Assembly (NCBI GenBank): GCA_003246455.1
Contig: QKAF01000055.1
Span: forward strand, 62,001 to 126,000
Origin: Bacteroidota bacterium
Lineage (GTDB): Bacteria; Bacteroidota; Ignavibacteria; SZUA-365
DNA: 64,000 bases
Direction of reading: 5' to 3'
Part shown: positions 8,223 through 17,708 of the stretch, in pieces
Layout of the letters: every line of letters starts with the position of its first letter
How positions within the stretch are numbered: the stretch's first letter is position 1
Notes under the pieces: generated by a model
What the model was told of the DNA's origin: nothing
The model's input: only the letters and a program-made list of their open reading frames with translations
Databases searched by the model: none
Position numbers and translations under genes: made by a program

Positions 8223-8822
8223 GTGCCTGCTGCTCCGGTACCACCGGTCGAGATCATCCGCACGCGGCTTGCCTCTGTCGAACGAAAACACCAGCAGCGG
8301 GAGGGCTACCGCCGCGCCGCTGTGCTGCTGCCCCTGATTCCCGCTGCCGGAGACTGGCAGATCCTGCTGACGCGGCGGAACAGTGACCTGCCGCATCACC
8401 GTGGTCAGATCGCGCTGCCGGGCGGGAGCGTCGAGGACGGAGAGACCTGTGCGCAGACAGCCCTTCGTGAGGCGCAGGAGGAAATCGGTCTGCCGCCCGT
8501 CGAGGTGGAAGTGCTCGGATGCCACGACGACATCTGGACACCGTCAGGTTTCATCATCTCGCCGGTGGTGGGCGTCATCAAGGGAACCGAAGGGCTGAAG
8601 CCGAACCCGGCGGAGGTGGCCCGCATGTTTACCGCTCCGCTTTCCTTCTTCGCGGATGAAACCGCCGTGCAGAGGCAGTCGCTGACGCACGAGGGGATTG
8701 AACGGGAGGTCTATTTCTATCAGTACGACGGGGAAACGATCTGGGGGGCGACGGCGCTCATGATACGAAATTTCCTGGCGCTTCTGGGGATGATCGAGGA
8801 TGCGTCGGCTCCTCTGGCATGA
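8223..8822 (+). CDS. Nudix hydrolase, CoA pyrophosphatase-like
   Basis: A 199-residue Nudix enzyme. The Nudix box is complete (GSVEDGE, then seven residues, REAQEEIGL), and just before it stands the RNSDLPHHRGQIALPGG block. Hydrophilic RxxxLxxHxGQxxxPGG patterns of this kind are typical of NudL/CoAse enzymes, which cut coenzyme A to 3',5'-ADP and phosphopantetheine. Function at that level is inferred from the motif. I take GTG at 8223 because AGG lies 7 nt upstream. TTG at 8217, overlapping the nadC stop, is the alternative. It is the last gene of the plus-strand group and converges on a small minus-strand gene. Confidence 0.88.
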   Translation: MPAAPVPPVEIIRTRLASVERKHQQREGYRRAAVLLPLIPAAGDWQILLTRRNSDLPHHRGQIALPGGSVEDGETCAQTALREAQEEIGLPPVEVEVLGCHDDIWTPSGFIISPVVGVIKGTEGLKPNPAEVARMFTAPLSFFADETAVQRQSLTHEGIEREVYFYQYDGETIWGATALMIRNFLALLGMIEDASAPLA

Positions 8823-8845
8823 CCAGTCGGGAATTTGATAATCGT

Positions 8846-8881
8846 AAAAAAAAAGAGGCTGCCTGATTCGGGCAGCCTCTT
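8846..8881 (-). terminator. Rho-independent terminator for the minus-strand gene at 8934-9395
   Basis: An 11-bp perfect stem, AAGAGGCTGCC (8853-8863) and GGCAGCCTCTT (8871-8881) with a 7-nt loop. It is bordered by nine A at 8846-8854, which read as a T run on the minus strand. It fits intrinsic termination of the leftward gene. It may also slow rightward transcription from the Nudix gene, but there is no T run in that direction. Confidence 0.85.
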
Positions 8882-8933
8882 CGATTGAAGTGCGTTGTGT
8901 TCCGGATTGGAATCCCGGGAGTCGTCTGTCCAC

Positions 8934-9395
8934 TCAGAAGGGATACACGACCTGCGCGGTGTACTCTGCCCGCTCGCCGCGGTTTTCCCACTTGCGGATC
9001 AGGGTCTTGCAGAACCGTGCCAGACGCTCGTCACCGCAGTGGAAGATCGTCTGCTTGACGGCAAAGCGGCTCATTCCGGAATCTTCGAATTCATAGAGCG
9101 CCAGTGCGGCGAGGATGCGCATGCCGCAGCTCTTCTCGTTTTTCAGCTTGCCCATGATGGGGATGATCGCATAGTCGAAATCGTACTGGGGATAGGCGCG
9201 CTTGAGGTCGATCACGAGCTGGACATAATCGGCCTGGACTTCAGCGGACGAATGCTCGAGTCCGGCGAGCACGTTCGTCTTGATCTGCTCCTGCCGTTCG
9301 GGGGTCAGCGGCGGGTTCACCGTTCCTGCGAAAATGGTACTCGGAACTGCGCAAACGACGAGCATCGCAATCAGTGTATACATGAGCTTTTTCAT
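8934..9395 (-). CDS. Small secreted alpha-helical protein, function unknown
   Basis: A 153-residue protein with a clean signal peptide (MKKLMYTLIAMLVVC...IFAG). I do not recognise the family. The mature part is mostly helical and shows a pattern like two or three HEAT-type helical pairs (EQIKTNVLAGLEHSSAEVQ, MRILAALALYEFED). Three Cys remain in the mature chain. The start is the ATG at 9395, preceded by GGAG with a 6-nt spacer. The TTG four codons upstream is less likely. It has its own terminator on the left and is divergent from the large surface-protein gene, so it looks monocistronic. Confidence 0.75.
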   Translation of the reverse strand: MKKLMYTLIAMLVVCAVPSTIFAGTVNPPLTPERQEQIKTNVLAGLEHSSAEVQADYVQLVIDLKRAYPQYDFDYAIIPIMGKLKNEKSCGMRILAALALYEFEDSGMSRFAVKQTIFHCGDERLARFCKTLIRKWENRGERAEYTAQVVYPF

Positions 9396-9709
9396 GGCAG
9401 TCTCCAATCGAATGTATGAGGCAGGTTGTTTTTTCGTGATTAACAGCTCCGTATACGGGGGTGGTGTGAGAGGGTTTCACTCCGGGTGGGATTTTTTTCA
9501 GGTCATTATTTTATACCCTTCGACGATCGATGGAATTCGGAAACTTCCGCATTCGAGCATGCGCGCGCGTGATCCGTCACGGTCTCGGGTGTCCATACAA
9601 ATGACAGATTTCAGAGGTGATTCTCAGCGGATTTTTCCTTATCTATCGTGTATCGGACGCGCGTGTTGTCCCCGGAGTCCCAGGATGGACAATCCACAGT
9701 AAACGGTCA
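9396..9709. other. Intergenic region between divergent genes
   Basis: About 314 bp separate the small secreted protein gene (leftward) from the choice-of-anchor-L gene (rightward), so promoters for both should lie here. AT-rich patches occur near 9490-9515. I could not assign a convincing -35/-10 pair, operator, RNA gene or repeat. Confidence 0.5.
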
Positions 9710-12700
9710 ATGAAATTGCTGAAACGCACTCCCATCCCATTCCTTGTCGCACTGTTCGCACTGCTTCTGGTGTCGCTCGGGCAGCCAGTGCAGGCGCAGC
9801 TGTACGTCCGGGAAGACATCCCGCTCGAGCAGCTGATCCGAAACTATTTTATCGGCGGCGGGGCGCAGGTCAGCAATATCGACTACCGGGGTTTTCCACG
9901 GGCGATCGGGTACTTCGACGGGACCAAGAGCAACATCGGTATCAGCGAAGGAGTGCTTCTGACGACGGGATGGGTCGGTTTTGCCGTCGGTCCGAATACA
10001 AAGGACGATATCAGTTTTGCCGCGCTGGCCGCCGGAGATCCCGACCTCCAGCAGCTGGTGAACGCGCTGACTTTCGACGCGGCCGTGCTCCAGTTCGATT
10101 TCGTCCCTTACCAGGATTCGGTGACTTTTGAATATGTATTCGGTTCCGATGAGTACACCGAATACGTGGGTTCTCCGTACAATGACGTCTTCGCGTTCTT
10201 TATCAGCGGTCCGGGGATTGCGGGGAAACAGAACATCGCCCTCATTCCGGGCACATCGACGCCGGTATCCATCAACAACGTCAATCACATTTTCAATACG
10301 CAGTATTACGTCAATAATTACGGCGGAATGACTGTCGAGTACGACGGCTTCACGAAGGTTTTCAAGGCGAAGGCACTGGTGACTCCCTGTGAGACGTACC
10401 GGCTGAAACTTGCCATAACGGATGTCTCCGATCTTTTTCTCGATTCCGGCGTATTCCTCAAGTCGGGCAGTTTTGACGCGGGAGATGCGCTGACCGTGAC
10501 GGGGGTACGCGATGCGCCCGAAGGGGGATGTCAGCCGGGCCTGATTGAAATTCTGAGAGGGGGGAATCTCGAAAAGTCGCTTACGATCAGCTACGAGATC
10601 CGCGGGTCGGCGACCAATGGTTCGGATTACACCGCGATCGGAAACACGATAACGTTCCTCCCCGGCCAGGATACTTACGTCATCGCCATCGACGCGCTCG
10701 ACGACGGCATCCCGGATAACGGAGAGTGGGTGACGATTTACATCGACGATCTCTGCAAGACCGGCCTGGTCCGCGATTCCATTCGGATATTCGAAGCGCC
10801 GGATCTGCAGTTACAGATGCCGGATGATGTCATCCTCTGCCAGGGAGACGAAGTGGACCTGACCGCAGTCGTTACCGGCGGATCAGGTGACCTGCGCTAT
10901 CGCTGGGATGACCCGCAGTCCTCAGAGAACCTTTCGATCAGGGTGAGCCCGTCCGCGACGCGTACGTACATTTTCTCCGTCCGCGATTCCCTGACGGGAT
11001 GCATCCTGTCGGACAGCGTGACGGTGATATGCGACACCCTCCCTGATATCGAAGCCGGAAGCGATCCACTGATCTGTCCCAACGGTTCCGCCGTCATCGG
11101 CACCCCCGTGATCGGCGCCGTGAGCCCGTATACGGTCCACTGGGCGCCTGAAATCGGACTGGACGATCCGAATAGAGAAATGCCGACTGCCTCGCCTGCC
11201 GTCACCACGACCTACGTGCTGACACTGCAGACGGAAGCCGGATGCATTACGAGGGATACGGTGACCGTGATCGTCTCCGATATCCGTTTCGACGCGGGGC
11301 CTGATACTACGATCTGCCGCGGCGCGTCGGTCACGATCGGCGATGTCGCGCGGGATGGAAGGCCGCCGTACATCTATGACTGGGCACCGAAAACCGGCAT
11401 CGATGATCCGTCACTCGCCACGCCCACAGTGACGCCCTCCGTAACGACGACCTATCATGTCATCATGCGCAGCGACGAAGGCTGTGAAATAGAGGACAGC
11501 GTCACGGTATTTGTTAACGCAATCAGCATCGACGCCGGACCCGACAAACGCATCTGCCGTGGATCGTCGGTCATGATAGGCGACACCGCGACCAGTCCGT
11601 CGCCGCCGGTGCGGTATTCCTGGTCTCCGTCGACATGGCTCGATGATCCTTCGAGTCCCACGCCGATCGCGTCGCCCGCGAACCCGACGATGTACATCCT
11701 GGAAGTGACTGATGCGCGGGGCTGCGTGGAGTACGACACCGTGATCGTGAACGTCAGCGACGTCGCGATCGATGCCGGCGCAAACCTGGCGATCTGTCCG
11801 GGTGACAGCATCCAGTTGCAGGGGAATGTCTTTCGTGGGAAGAACCCGTTCATCTGGCGGTGGTCTCCGACCGCGTCGCTGAGCGACTCCACGGTGCCCG
11901 ATCCGGTCGCGCGTCCGTCGACGAGCACCTGGTACACCCTGACGGTCATAGACGGCAACGGCTGTGTCGACCGCGATTCCATGCTCGTTACCGTGTGGCC
12001 GCGGCTCCAGGTTGAAATCGATGTGGAGGGCAGTGCGGTGCTCTGTGAGGGCGACAGTGTCATACTCGATGCAGGGAGCGGATACAGGGGGTACACCTGG
12101 TCGACCGGCGAGACGACGCAGCGTATCGTCGTTCACGACGCGGGATTGTACTTCGTCGAAGTGGAAACCGTTGATGGATGCGGTGCCGGAGGCGATACGC
12201 TTCTCGTTACGGTGACGGACCGTCCGGTACCGGCGATCAGCGGTCCTCTGACCGTCTGTGCCGGGGATTCGGTTCGGTTCTCCGTTACCGAGGTGCCGGG
12301 TGCGGTGTATCAGTGGCAGGTCTTCGGCGGGTTCATCATCGATGGACATGACACCCATTCCATCGCGGTGCGCTGGGATGCCGCCGGGACGTACCAGGTC
12401 GGCATCACGGAACTCTTCGGTTCCGCAAGCTGCCGGGGCGACACCGCCCTGACCGTCACGGTGCTTGCAGCGCCGCAGCCGGTAATCATGGAATCGGGAC
12501 CGACGAATTTCTGCGAAGGAGGCAGCGTCCGTCTCGAAGCTCCTCCCGGATTCGCGTCCTACCTCTGGTCGACCGGCGATACGACGCGCACGATTGACGT
12601 TGCGACTCCCGGGAGCTATGCGGTGACCGTCGGCAATTCCATCGGCTGCAGCGGCACGAGCGCGCCGGTGCGCGTCACGGTCTATCCCTTGCCCGCACCG

Positions 12701-14017
12701 GAGATTGTCGCGCTGACCGCAGTGCCGGTCTGCGAAGGTGACAGCGTCGTCCTGGGTCTCAACGGATCCTACGCGTTCTCTGAATGGTCGACCGGGGAAA
12801 ACGGGCCATCGATCGTGGTTCATTCCAGGGGAGTGTACAGCGTGCGTGTGCGAACCGTGGATGGCTGCGACGGCATGTCGGAACCGTTCCAGGTGGATTT
12901 TCTCCCTCTGCCCGCACCGGTGATCATCGGCGACGGTCCGCTGGAATTCTGTGAAGGCGACAGTGTGCGTCTGCGGACGACGATGACGTACGCGGCGTAT
13001 GAATGGTCGTCGGGAGAAACCGGCGCGTCGATCATCGTCAGAAAAAGCGGGTCGTACTCTGTTCGCGTGAGAAACGGGGACGGCTGTGACGCCGGCGCGC
13101 TGCCGGTCACGGTGGTCGTCAATCCGCTGCCGGTTCCTCCGGTCATCACGCGACCGGGCGCGGAACTGGAATCCTCGGCGGCTTTCTCCTACCAGTGGTA
13201 CACCGAGGAAAACGGCGTGCTGCAGGAGATTCCCGGTGCGAACGGCCGGACCTATCCCGGACAGCCGCAGATCTGGTACCGCGTGCGCATCCAGGATGAA
13301 AGCGGCTGTGCGGCGCTGTCACTGCCATTCCGATACCAGGAGAGCCTGGTATCGACATCGACGGTCGCCCTGCCGGATATTCACGTCAATCCCGGTGACG
13401 CGGTCAGAATCCCTTTGACGCTGCCCGAGCAGAGCAATCTCGCGCTTGCCGGGGTCTCACGCTTCGATGCGACCATCAGTTTCAATGAGAGCATGCTTGT
13501 ACCGGTGGGATCGACGCCGCCGGGAGACGTCGTCGACGGGAAACGCATCATCCCGGTTTCGGGGTCGTTCACGGACGCCACGCAGGTGCTTGCGGAACTG
13601 CAGTTCGTGGCGACGCTGGGAACCGCCTACGAAACCCCGCTGGTGATCGAATATTTTTCCTGGGATCAGCCGGATGTCCGCGTGGTCCGCGTCGACGGTC
13701 TGCTGCGCATGGACATCTGCAGGGAAGGCGGGGAGAGGCTGTTCGATGCGACGGGGCGCATCAGCCTGGAGCCCAATCATCCGAACCCTTTCAACAGCAT
13801 CACCCAACTGACTTACGAAACCATTGAAAAGGGGCGCACGGAACTCTATATCCTGGATATGCTCGGACGCCGCGTGGCGACACTCGTCGATACCGACAGA
13901 GAGCCCGGCCGTTACCGCGTGTATTTCGATGCGGGAGCGCTGCCATCCGGCGTCTACATCGCCGTGCTGCGGACACCCTCGCAGTGGAGGGTGCAGAGGA
14001 TGAAGCTGATCAAGTAA
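9710..14017 (+). CDS. Giant choice-of-anchor-L surface protein with Ig/PKD-like repeats, cohesin-like and T9SS sorting domains
   Basis: A 1435-residue exported protein. Domains in order: signal peptide (to ~residue 30); choice-of-anchor L domain at ~43-257, including FDFVPYQDSVTFEYVFGSDEYTEYVGS in part; a Calx-beta-like domain at ~260-365; and four ~79-residue repeats at ~444-763, each with a DAG...ICxGxS start, a W(A/S)P core and a CxxxDxxxV end. Next come about five shorter repeats (CEGDSVxL...YxWSTGET...DGC) to ~1140. A cohesin-like domain follows at ~1217-1327 (VNPGDAVRIPLTLPEQ), and a T9SS type A sorting domain closes the protein (NHPNPFNSITQLTY...LGRRVATLV...GVYIAVL). It is expected to leave through T9SS and stay on the surface as an adhesin or matrix protein. 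The start is the ATG that opens the signal peptide. Confidence 0.9.
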   Translation: MKLLKRTPIPFLVALFALLLVSLGQPVQAQLYVREDIPLEQLIRNYFIGGGAQVSNIDYRGFPRAIGYFDGTKSNIGISEGVLLTTGWVGFAVGPNTKDDISFAALAAGDPDLQQLVNALTFDAAVLQFDFVPYQDSVTFEYVFGSDEYTEYVGSPYNDVFAFFISGPGIAGKQNIALIPGTSTPVSINNVNHIFNTQYYVNNYGGMTVEYDGFTKVFKAKALVTPCETYRLKLAITDVSDLFLDSGVFLKSGSFDAGDALTVTGVRDAPEGGCQPGLIEILRGGNLEKSLTISYEIRGSATNGSDYTAIGNTITFLPGQDTYVIAIDALDDGIPDNGEWVTIYIDDLCKTGLVRDSIRIFEAPDLQLQMPDDVILCQGDEVDLTAVVTGGSGDLRYRWDDPQSSENLSIRVSPSATRTYIFSVRDSLTGCILSDSVTVICDTLPDIEAGSDPLICPNGSAVIGTPVIGAVSPYTVHWAPEIGLDDPNREMPTASPAVTTTYVLTLQTEAGCITRDTVTVIVSDIRFDAGPDTTICRGASVTIGDVARDGRPPYIYDWAPKTGIDDPSLATPTVTPSVTTTYHVIMRSDEGCEIEDSVTVFVNAISIDAGPDKRICRGSSVMIGDTATSPSPPVRYSWSPSTWLDDPSSPTPIASPANPTMYILEVTDARGCVEYDTVIVNVSDVAIDAGANLAICPGDSIQLQGNVFRGKNPFIWRWSPTASLSDSTVPDPVARPSTSTWYTLTVIDGNGCVDRDSMLVTVWPRLQVEIDVEGSAVLCEGDSVILDAGSGYRGYTWSTGETTQRIVVHDAGLYFVEVETVDGCGAGGDTLLVTVTDRPVPAISGPLTVCAGDSVRFSVTEVPGAVYQWQVFGGFIIDGHDTHSIAVRWDAAGTYQVGITELFGSASCRGDTALTVTVLAAPQPVIMESGPTNFCEGGSVRLEAPPGFASYLWSTGDTTRTIDVATPGSYAVTVGNSIGCSGTSAPVRVTVYPLPAPEIVALTAVPVCEGDSVVLGLNGSYAFSEWSTGENGPSIVVHSRGVYSVRVRTVDGCDGMSEPFQVDFLPLPAPVIIGDGPLEFCEGDSVRLRTTMTYAAYEWSSGETGASIIVRKSGSYSVRVRNGDGCDAGALPVTVVVNPLPVPPVITRPGAELESSAAFSYQWYTEENGVLQEIPGANGRTYPGQPQIWYRVRIQDESGCAALSLPFRYQESLVSTSTVALPDIHVNPGDAVRIPLTLPEQSNLALAGVSRFDATISFNESMLVPVGSTPPGDVVDGKRIIPVSGSFTDATQVLAELQFVATLGTAYETPLVIEYFSWDQPDVRVVRVDGLLRMDICREGGERLFDATGRISLEPNHPNPFNSITQLTYETIEKGRTELYILDMLGRRVATLVDTDREPGRYRVYFDAGALPSGVYIAVLRTPSQWRVQRMKLIK

Positions 14018-14053
14018 AGGACGGGCAGCCGGCAGCGCTGGGGAAGGGGAGGA

Positions 14054-14521
14054 TCATTTCCTCGCCAGCCGAAGCACCGCATCCCATTCCTTCTTCGTCA
14101 CCGGTTGCACAGACAGGCGGCTGCCGGTACGCAGAAGTTCCATCTCCGCCAGGGCCGCGACGTCACGCAGGTCTTCCAGCGGAAGCGGCCGGGTGAATTC
14201 CTCCTCGAACGCGATGTCCACCATGTACCAGCGCGGATTGTCGGCACGGGCCTTCGGATCAAATTTCCGATGTCCCTGCTCGAACTGCGTGTGGTCGGGG
14301 TAGCCGCCGCGGACGACGCGGGCCACGCCCACGATCGCCGGAGGTGCGGCGTTGCTGTGATAGAAGAGAACTCCGTCACCTTCCCGGATGTCATCGCGCA
14401 GAAAATTTCTCGCCTGATAATTCCTGACTCCGTCCCAGAATGTCTGCGCATCCCGTTTCAGGTCGGCGATACTGTAGGATGTCGGCTCGGTCTTGAAAAG
14501 CCAGTAGCGTCTGTCCGCCAT
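14054..14521 (-). CDS. EVE domain-containing protein
   Basis: A 155-residue single-domain EVE (PUA-like) protein. It begins MADRRYWLFKTEPTSYSI, has FWDGVRNYQARNFLRDDI and DGVLFYHSN, and ends with the SVQPVTKKEWDAVLRLA helix. EVE domains resemble the YTH and ASCH folds and are thought to read modified bases in DNA or RNA. Free-standing bacterial versions, related to human THYN1, are common and their ligand is unknown. The frame stays open about 90 codons upstream, but the ATG at 14521 opens directly on the conserved WLFKTEP strand. No restriction or defence genes are adjacent, so nothing here suggests a defence role. Confidence 0.9.
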   Translation of the reverse strand: MADRRYWLFKTEPTSYSIADLKRDAQTFWDGVRNYQARNFLRDDIREGDGVLFYHSNAAPPAIVGVARVVRGGYPDHTQFEQGHRKFDPKARADNPRWYMVDIAFEEEFTRPLPLEDLRDVAALAEMELLRTGSRLSVQPVTKKEWDAVLRLARK

Positions 14522-14862
14522 CGGTGCTCCAGTTGTGCGTGAAACCCGGAATCCTTCGTTATGCCCGGGAATTCCCATAATATGGGGAACCGGGACTTCA
14601 GGTGAAAGGTAGAAGTCCTCTGACATTTCACGGGCCTGCGCACAGCAAAATATTGTTTCAGGACAGCGGGTTCCGTATTTTGCCGTATTGCATTGCCGTA
14701 ACGGCTTGTATTCATGCATCGAACAAAAACGCTGACGTCTGATTTCATCATTACCCATCCCGCCGGAGATTCGGTTACGCCGACCAGTATCCATCCCGAA
14801 AACATGCCAATTGAATCACCGGCTGCTGACGCATTCGCACCCGATCATTCGGACCTGGTGAA
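14522..14862. other. Intergenic region, no gene recognised
   Basis: 341 bp between the divergent EVE and HAD genes. Open frames through it have no recognisable protein. The part from about 14640 to 14720 is AT-rich with short CCGTATT repeats and may hold the two promoters. I see no RNA gene, no strong hairpin and no conserved operator. Confidence 0.45.
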
Positions 14863-15474
14863 ATGATAAAAGCAGTCATAAGCGATCTCGGGAATGTCCT
14901 GCTTCATTTCGATCACCGTATCATCGTGGAGCGGATCGCCCGGCACCTTCCCGGGGCGCGGTGGAGCGACGAACAGGAACGCCACTTCTGGCCGCTGATG
15001 ACGCAGTTCGAAACCGGTGAGATCAGCGAACGCGAATTTCTCGAAAAGGCCGGGGTAGTGCTGGACGCGGCGCACGCGCTCAGCGAAGAAGAGTTTCGGA
15101 CCATATGGACCGATATATTCTGGCCGAACACCGCGTTCATCGAACTGCTTGCGGAAGTCCGCGGCCGGGTGGCCCTGGTCATGCTCTCGAACACGAACCC
15201 GATGCATATCGCATTCGCGCGCGAGCGCTACCCGGATCTGTTCGCCCTCTTTGACGCAGCGGTGCTTTCGTACGAAGCCGGAAAACGGAAACCGGACGAA
15301 GCGCTGTTTCACGAGGCCCTCGCCGCGGCGGGATGCGCCCCGGGTGAAGCGATTTATTTCGACGATATCGCCGCGTACGCCGACGCTGCTTCGGCAGTCG
15401 GGCTGCACGGCTACCAGTATATTTCCATGGAAGGCGCGCGCGACATACTGCGCATGTACAACGTCCTTCCCTGA
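14863..15474 (+). CDS. HAD-superfamily phosphatase (YihX/epoxide-hydrolase-like subgroup)
   Basis: A 203-residue cytoplasmic HAD enzyme with an alpha-helical cap. Motif I is SDLGNVLLHFD (nucleophile D8). The second acidic residue of the usual DxD is Gly, as is normal in the YihX-like branch. Motif II is MLSNTNP, the motif III lysine lies in GKRKPDEALF, and motif IV is IYFDDIAAYADAA. YihX dephosphorylates alpha-D-glucose-1-phosphate, but substrates in this branch vary and cannot be predicted here. The thioredoxin-like gene starts 47 bp downstream on the same strand. Confidence 0.88.
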   Translation: MIKAVISDLGNVLLHFDHRIIVERIARHLPGARWSDEQERHFWPLMTQFETGEISEREFLEKAGVVLDAAHALSEEEFRTIWTDIFWPNTAFIELLAEVRGRVALVMLSNTNPMHIAFARERYPDLFALFDAAVLSYEAGKRKPDEALFHEALAAAGCAPGEAIYFDDIAAYADAASAVGLHGYQYISMEGARDILRMYNVLP

Positions 15475-15521
15475 ACAGGTCACCAACCAGAATTCCATAA
15501 GAAGAGCAAGGAATCTCTGTT

Positions 15522-16031
15522 ATGAAAAAGTTTGTACTGTTCGCCGTCTTGATACTGACCATGATCGGTCAGCTGGCGGCCCAGGACCTCACTTCGGTCG
15601 ATTTCCGTCTGCGCGATGTGGACGGAAATGATTTCTCCTTTCAGAAATATCTCGAAAACGTGCGCAACGATGGCGCGAAGGGGGCTGTGCTGATCAGCTT
15701 CTGGGCCATGTGGTGCGAACCCTGCAAGCAGGAAATGAAATCGCTTGTCCAGGTGTACGAGAAGTACAAGGACAGGAACTTTCATTATCTGGCGGTCAAT
15801 CTCGACAATCCGCGCAGTCTTGCGAAGGTGAAAGCGTACGTGCGTGCGCAGAAGCTGCCGTATGATTTCCTTCTCGATCCGAACAGTGAGGTATTCAAGA
15901 AACTGAACGGCCAGAGCATGCCGTATTCCCTCATCATCAGCCAGGACGGGAAGCTCGTCGCGAAACGCACCGGGTACATCGCGGGAGATGAGAACGAGAT
16001 CGAGGAAGACATCAAAAAGCTGCTGGAGTAA
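15522..16031 (+). CDS. TlpA-like periplasmic thioredoxin-fold protein
   Basis: A 169-residue exported protein with a signal peptide (MKKFVLFAVLILTMIGQLAAQ). It contains a TlpA/AhpC-TSA thioredoxin fold with active-site WCEPC (C65, C68). A cis-proline region, GQSMPYSLII, follows, and the tail is ...EDIKKLLE. The fold is used for extracytoplasmic thiol-disulfide reduction, for example in cytochrome maturation or protein repair. The next gene, a DUF6029 barrel, starts 3 bp after the stop, so the two are surely one transcript. That pairing suggests a role tied to the barrel or its substrates rather than general redox housekeeping; this is inference. Confidence 0.9.
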   Translation: MKKFVLFAVLILTMIGQLAAQDLTSVDFRLRDVDGNDFSFQKYLENVRNDGAKGAVLISFWAMWCEPCKQEMKSLVQVYEKYKDRNFHYLAVNLDNPRSLAKVKAYVRAQKLPYDFLLDPNSEVFKKLNGQSMPYSLIISQDGKLVAKRTGYIAGDENEIEEDIKKLLE

Positions 16032-16034
16032 AAC

Positions 16035-17663
16035 ATGAAAAAATGGTTCCTGTTTTGCGTGCTCGTCCTTCTTGGCGGGGCGGCTCCGGCACTGGCACAG
16101 GTTGAGTACTCGGTCGGAAACTTCATGCGTTACGGTAACGGCGATCAGGTCGTCGGCGGCGAGACGCGCGCGAAAGAGTACATCGAAAACCAGACAAACG
16201 TCCGTCTGTTCTGGGATAATTTCACGATGGGATTCGAATATCTCTATGACGATCCCCCCGAATTCGGTCCGAACTTCAACGGCATCCGCAAGCGCTTCAT
16301 CGAGTTTTCCCGCCAGGGCCTCGAACTCCGCGCCGGTGATTTCTATACGCTTTTCGGCAAGGGCCTCGCGATGAATCTGTTCGAGAATCGCGGGATCAAT
16401 TACGATACGCGGCTCGACGGACTTCGCGGCAGCTACCGCAACGATTACGTCAACGCGATCTTCGCGATGGGAAAGATGCGCTATTATGACCTGCTGAATC
16501 CGGAGCGCATCGAGACGTATTCGGTCAAGAGCGGACATCTCGAAGTGACGCCGCTCGATTTCTTCCGCGTTGGCGGGAGCATCGTCGGGGCGAACGGAGA
16601 ACTCCCCGTTGCCTTCGGCGTCGACCAGGTGCACGCGGATATCCCCGAACTCATGGCTTCGCTGCGCGGTCTCGGCTTCGAACTGTTCGTTCAACAGGCA
16701 TGGAAACGTACGACGTTCCTGCGGCCCACCGCGGACGGAAGCTTCACCTCCGGCAGCAGCGACGGCGACGCCATGTACGGAAGCCTCTCCTATACCGCGG
16801 ACTTTGGACTCGGCGTGACGGTCGAGTACAAGGATTACAATTTCGACGCGGTCGAGGAAGAGGAACGCGATCCGAATCGTCCTTCGCGCATGCTTCCCAT
16901 GCAGAATCCGCCGATCGTTCACAAGGAACATTACTTCACGCTGCTCTCGCGCAACCCGCACATCGTCGATTTCAACGACGAGGTCGGCATGCAGGTCGAT
17001 GTTTTCTATTCCCTCACGCCGGAGATCACGCTGAATCTCAACGGTGCCGCGGCCAGCCGCCACTTCGGGTATACCACCAGCAACGGGTACCGCGTGACCT
17101 ACGAACGGGACAATTCCTTCATGCCGGTGATGGACGAAAAGTTCAGCCCGTTCTGGGAATTGTACGGCGAGGTGGAATGGTATTACGACGGGCAGTCGTA
17201 TGTCCGCGCCGCGTTCAACCGCCGCTACGACGCGCCCTACGAGGGGAACCTCGCGCATGAGCAGTCGAGCACGACCATCCCCATTCGCATCGAGCACATG
17301 CTCAACGATGAGTACAGCGTCGGGGTGAGTCTCGAATCACAGTTTTATCATGACAGCTTCAGCCGGGTGTCGCCGGAGTACTTCAACGAGTACGTCTCCG
17401 TTACTCTTGCCCGCGCAGCCCAGTGGTCGACCACGGTGCGCCTGGAGTACACGACGGACGAATCCGACGTAGGTCCCGATGCCGGACTTGTCTCAGGAAA
17501 AAATTTCTGGCGGACAATCGAATTTGCCTACCGTCTTGGCAATGATCACATTGCAACCATAAGTTATGGTACCGAGCGCGGCGGCCTTGTCTGCACCAGC
17601 GGCATCTGCCGCGAAATTCTGCCCTTCAACGGGGTGCGTATTTCGCTGCTGTCGCAGTTATAA
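16035..17663 (+). CDS. DUF6029-family outer-membrane beta-barrel protein
   Basis: A 542-residue protein with a signal peptide (MKKWFLFCVLVLLGGAAPALAQ). Throughout it has the alternating aromatic and polar strands of an outer-membrane barrel. The early block NFMRYGNGDQV and the region ELRAGDFYTLFGKGLAMNLFENR match the DUF6029 family seen in Bacteroidota and Ignavibacteria, where members are often genetically linked to TlpA-like proteins. The last strand ends on LSQL, compatible with Bam-dependent insertion. Function and any transported substrate are unknown. It is translationally close to the upstream thioredoxin-like gene. Confidence 0.85.
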   Translation: MKKWFLFCVLVLLGGAAPALAQVEYSVGNFMRYGNGDQVVGGETRAKEYIENQTNVRLFWDNFTMGFEYLYDDPPEFGPNFNGIRKRFIEFSRQGLELRAGDFYTLFGKGLAMNLFENRGINYDTRLDGLRGSYRNDYVNAIFAMGKMRYYDLLNPERIETYSVKSGHLEVTPLDFFRVGGSIVGANGELPVAFGVDQVHADIPELMASLRGLGFELFVQQAWKRTTFLRPTADGSFTSGSSDGDAMYGSLSYTADFGLGVTVEYKDYNFDAVEEEERDPNRPSRMLPMQNPPIVHKEHYFTLLSRNPHIVDFNDEVGMQVDVFYSLTPEITLNLNGAAASRHFGYTTSNGYRVTYERDNSFMPVMDEKFSPFWELYGEVEWYYDGQSYVRAAFNRRYDAPYEGNLAHEQSSTTIPIRIEHMLNDEYSVGVSLESQFYHDSFSRVSPEYFNEYVSVTLARAAQWSTTVRLEYTTDESDVGPDAGLVSGKNFWRTIEFAYRLGNDHIATISYGTERGGLVCTSGICREILPFNGVRISLLSQL

Positions 17664-17708
17664 GAATTTGAGAAAAATAAGAATGCATGAACCGGATCCG
17701 AACGGGAT

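Noticed and set aside
11411-12823. A 470-codon minus-strand open frame
   Set aside because: Antisense to the repeat region of the choice-of-anchor-L gene; its apparent repeats simply mirror the repeats of that gene.
14054-14521. EVE protein as part of a modification-dependent restriction system
   Set aside because: No helicase, nuclease or methyltransferase gene is adjacent; the free-standing form is a common solitary protein.
15480-17297. A 605-codon minus-strand open frame
   Set aside because: Antisense to the TlpA-like and DUF6029 genes, with no family features; explained by codon bias of the true genes.
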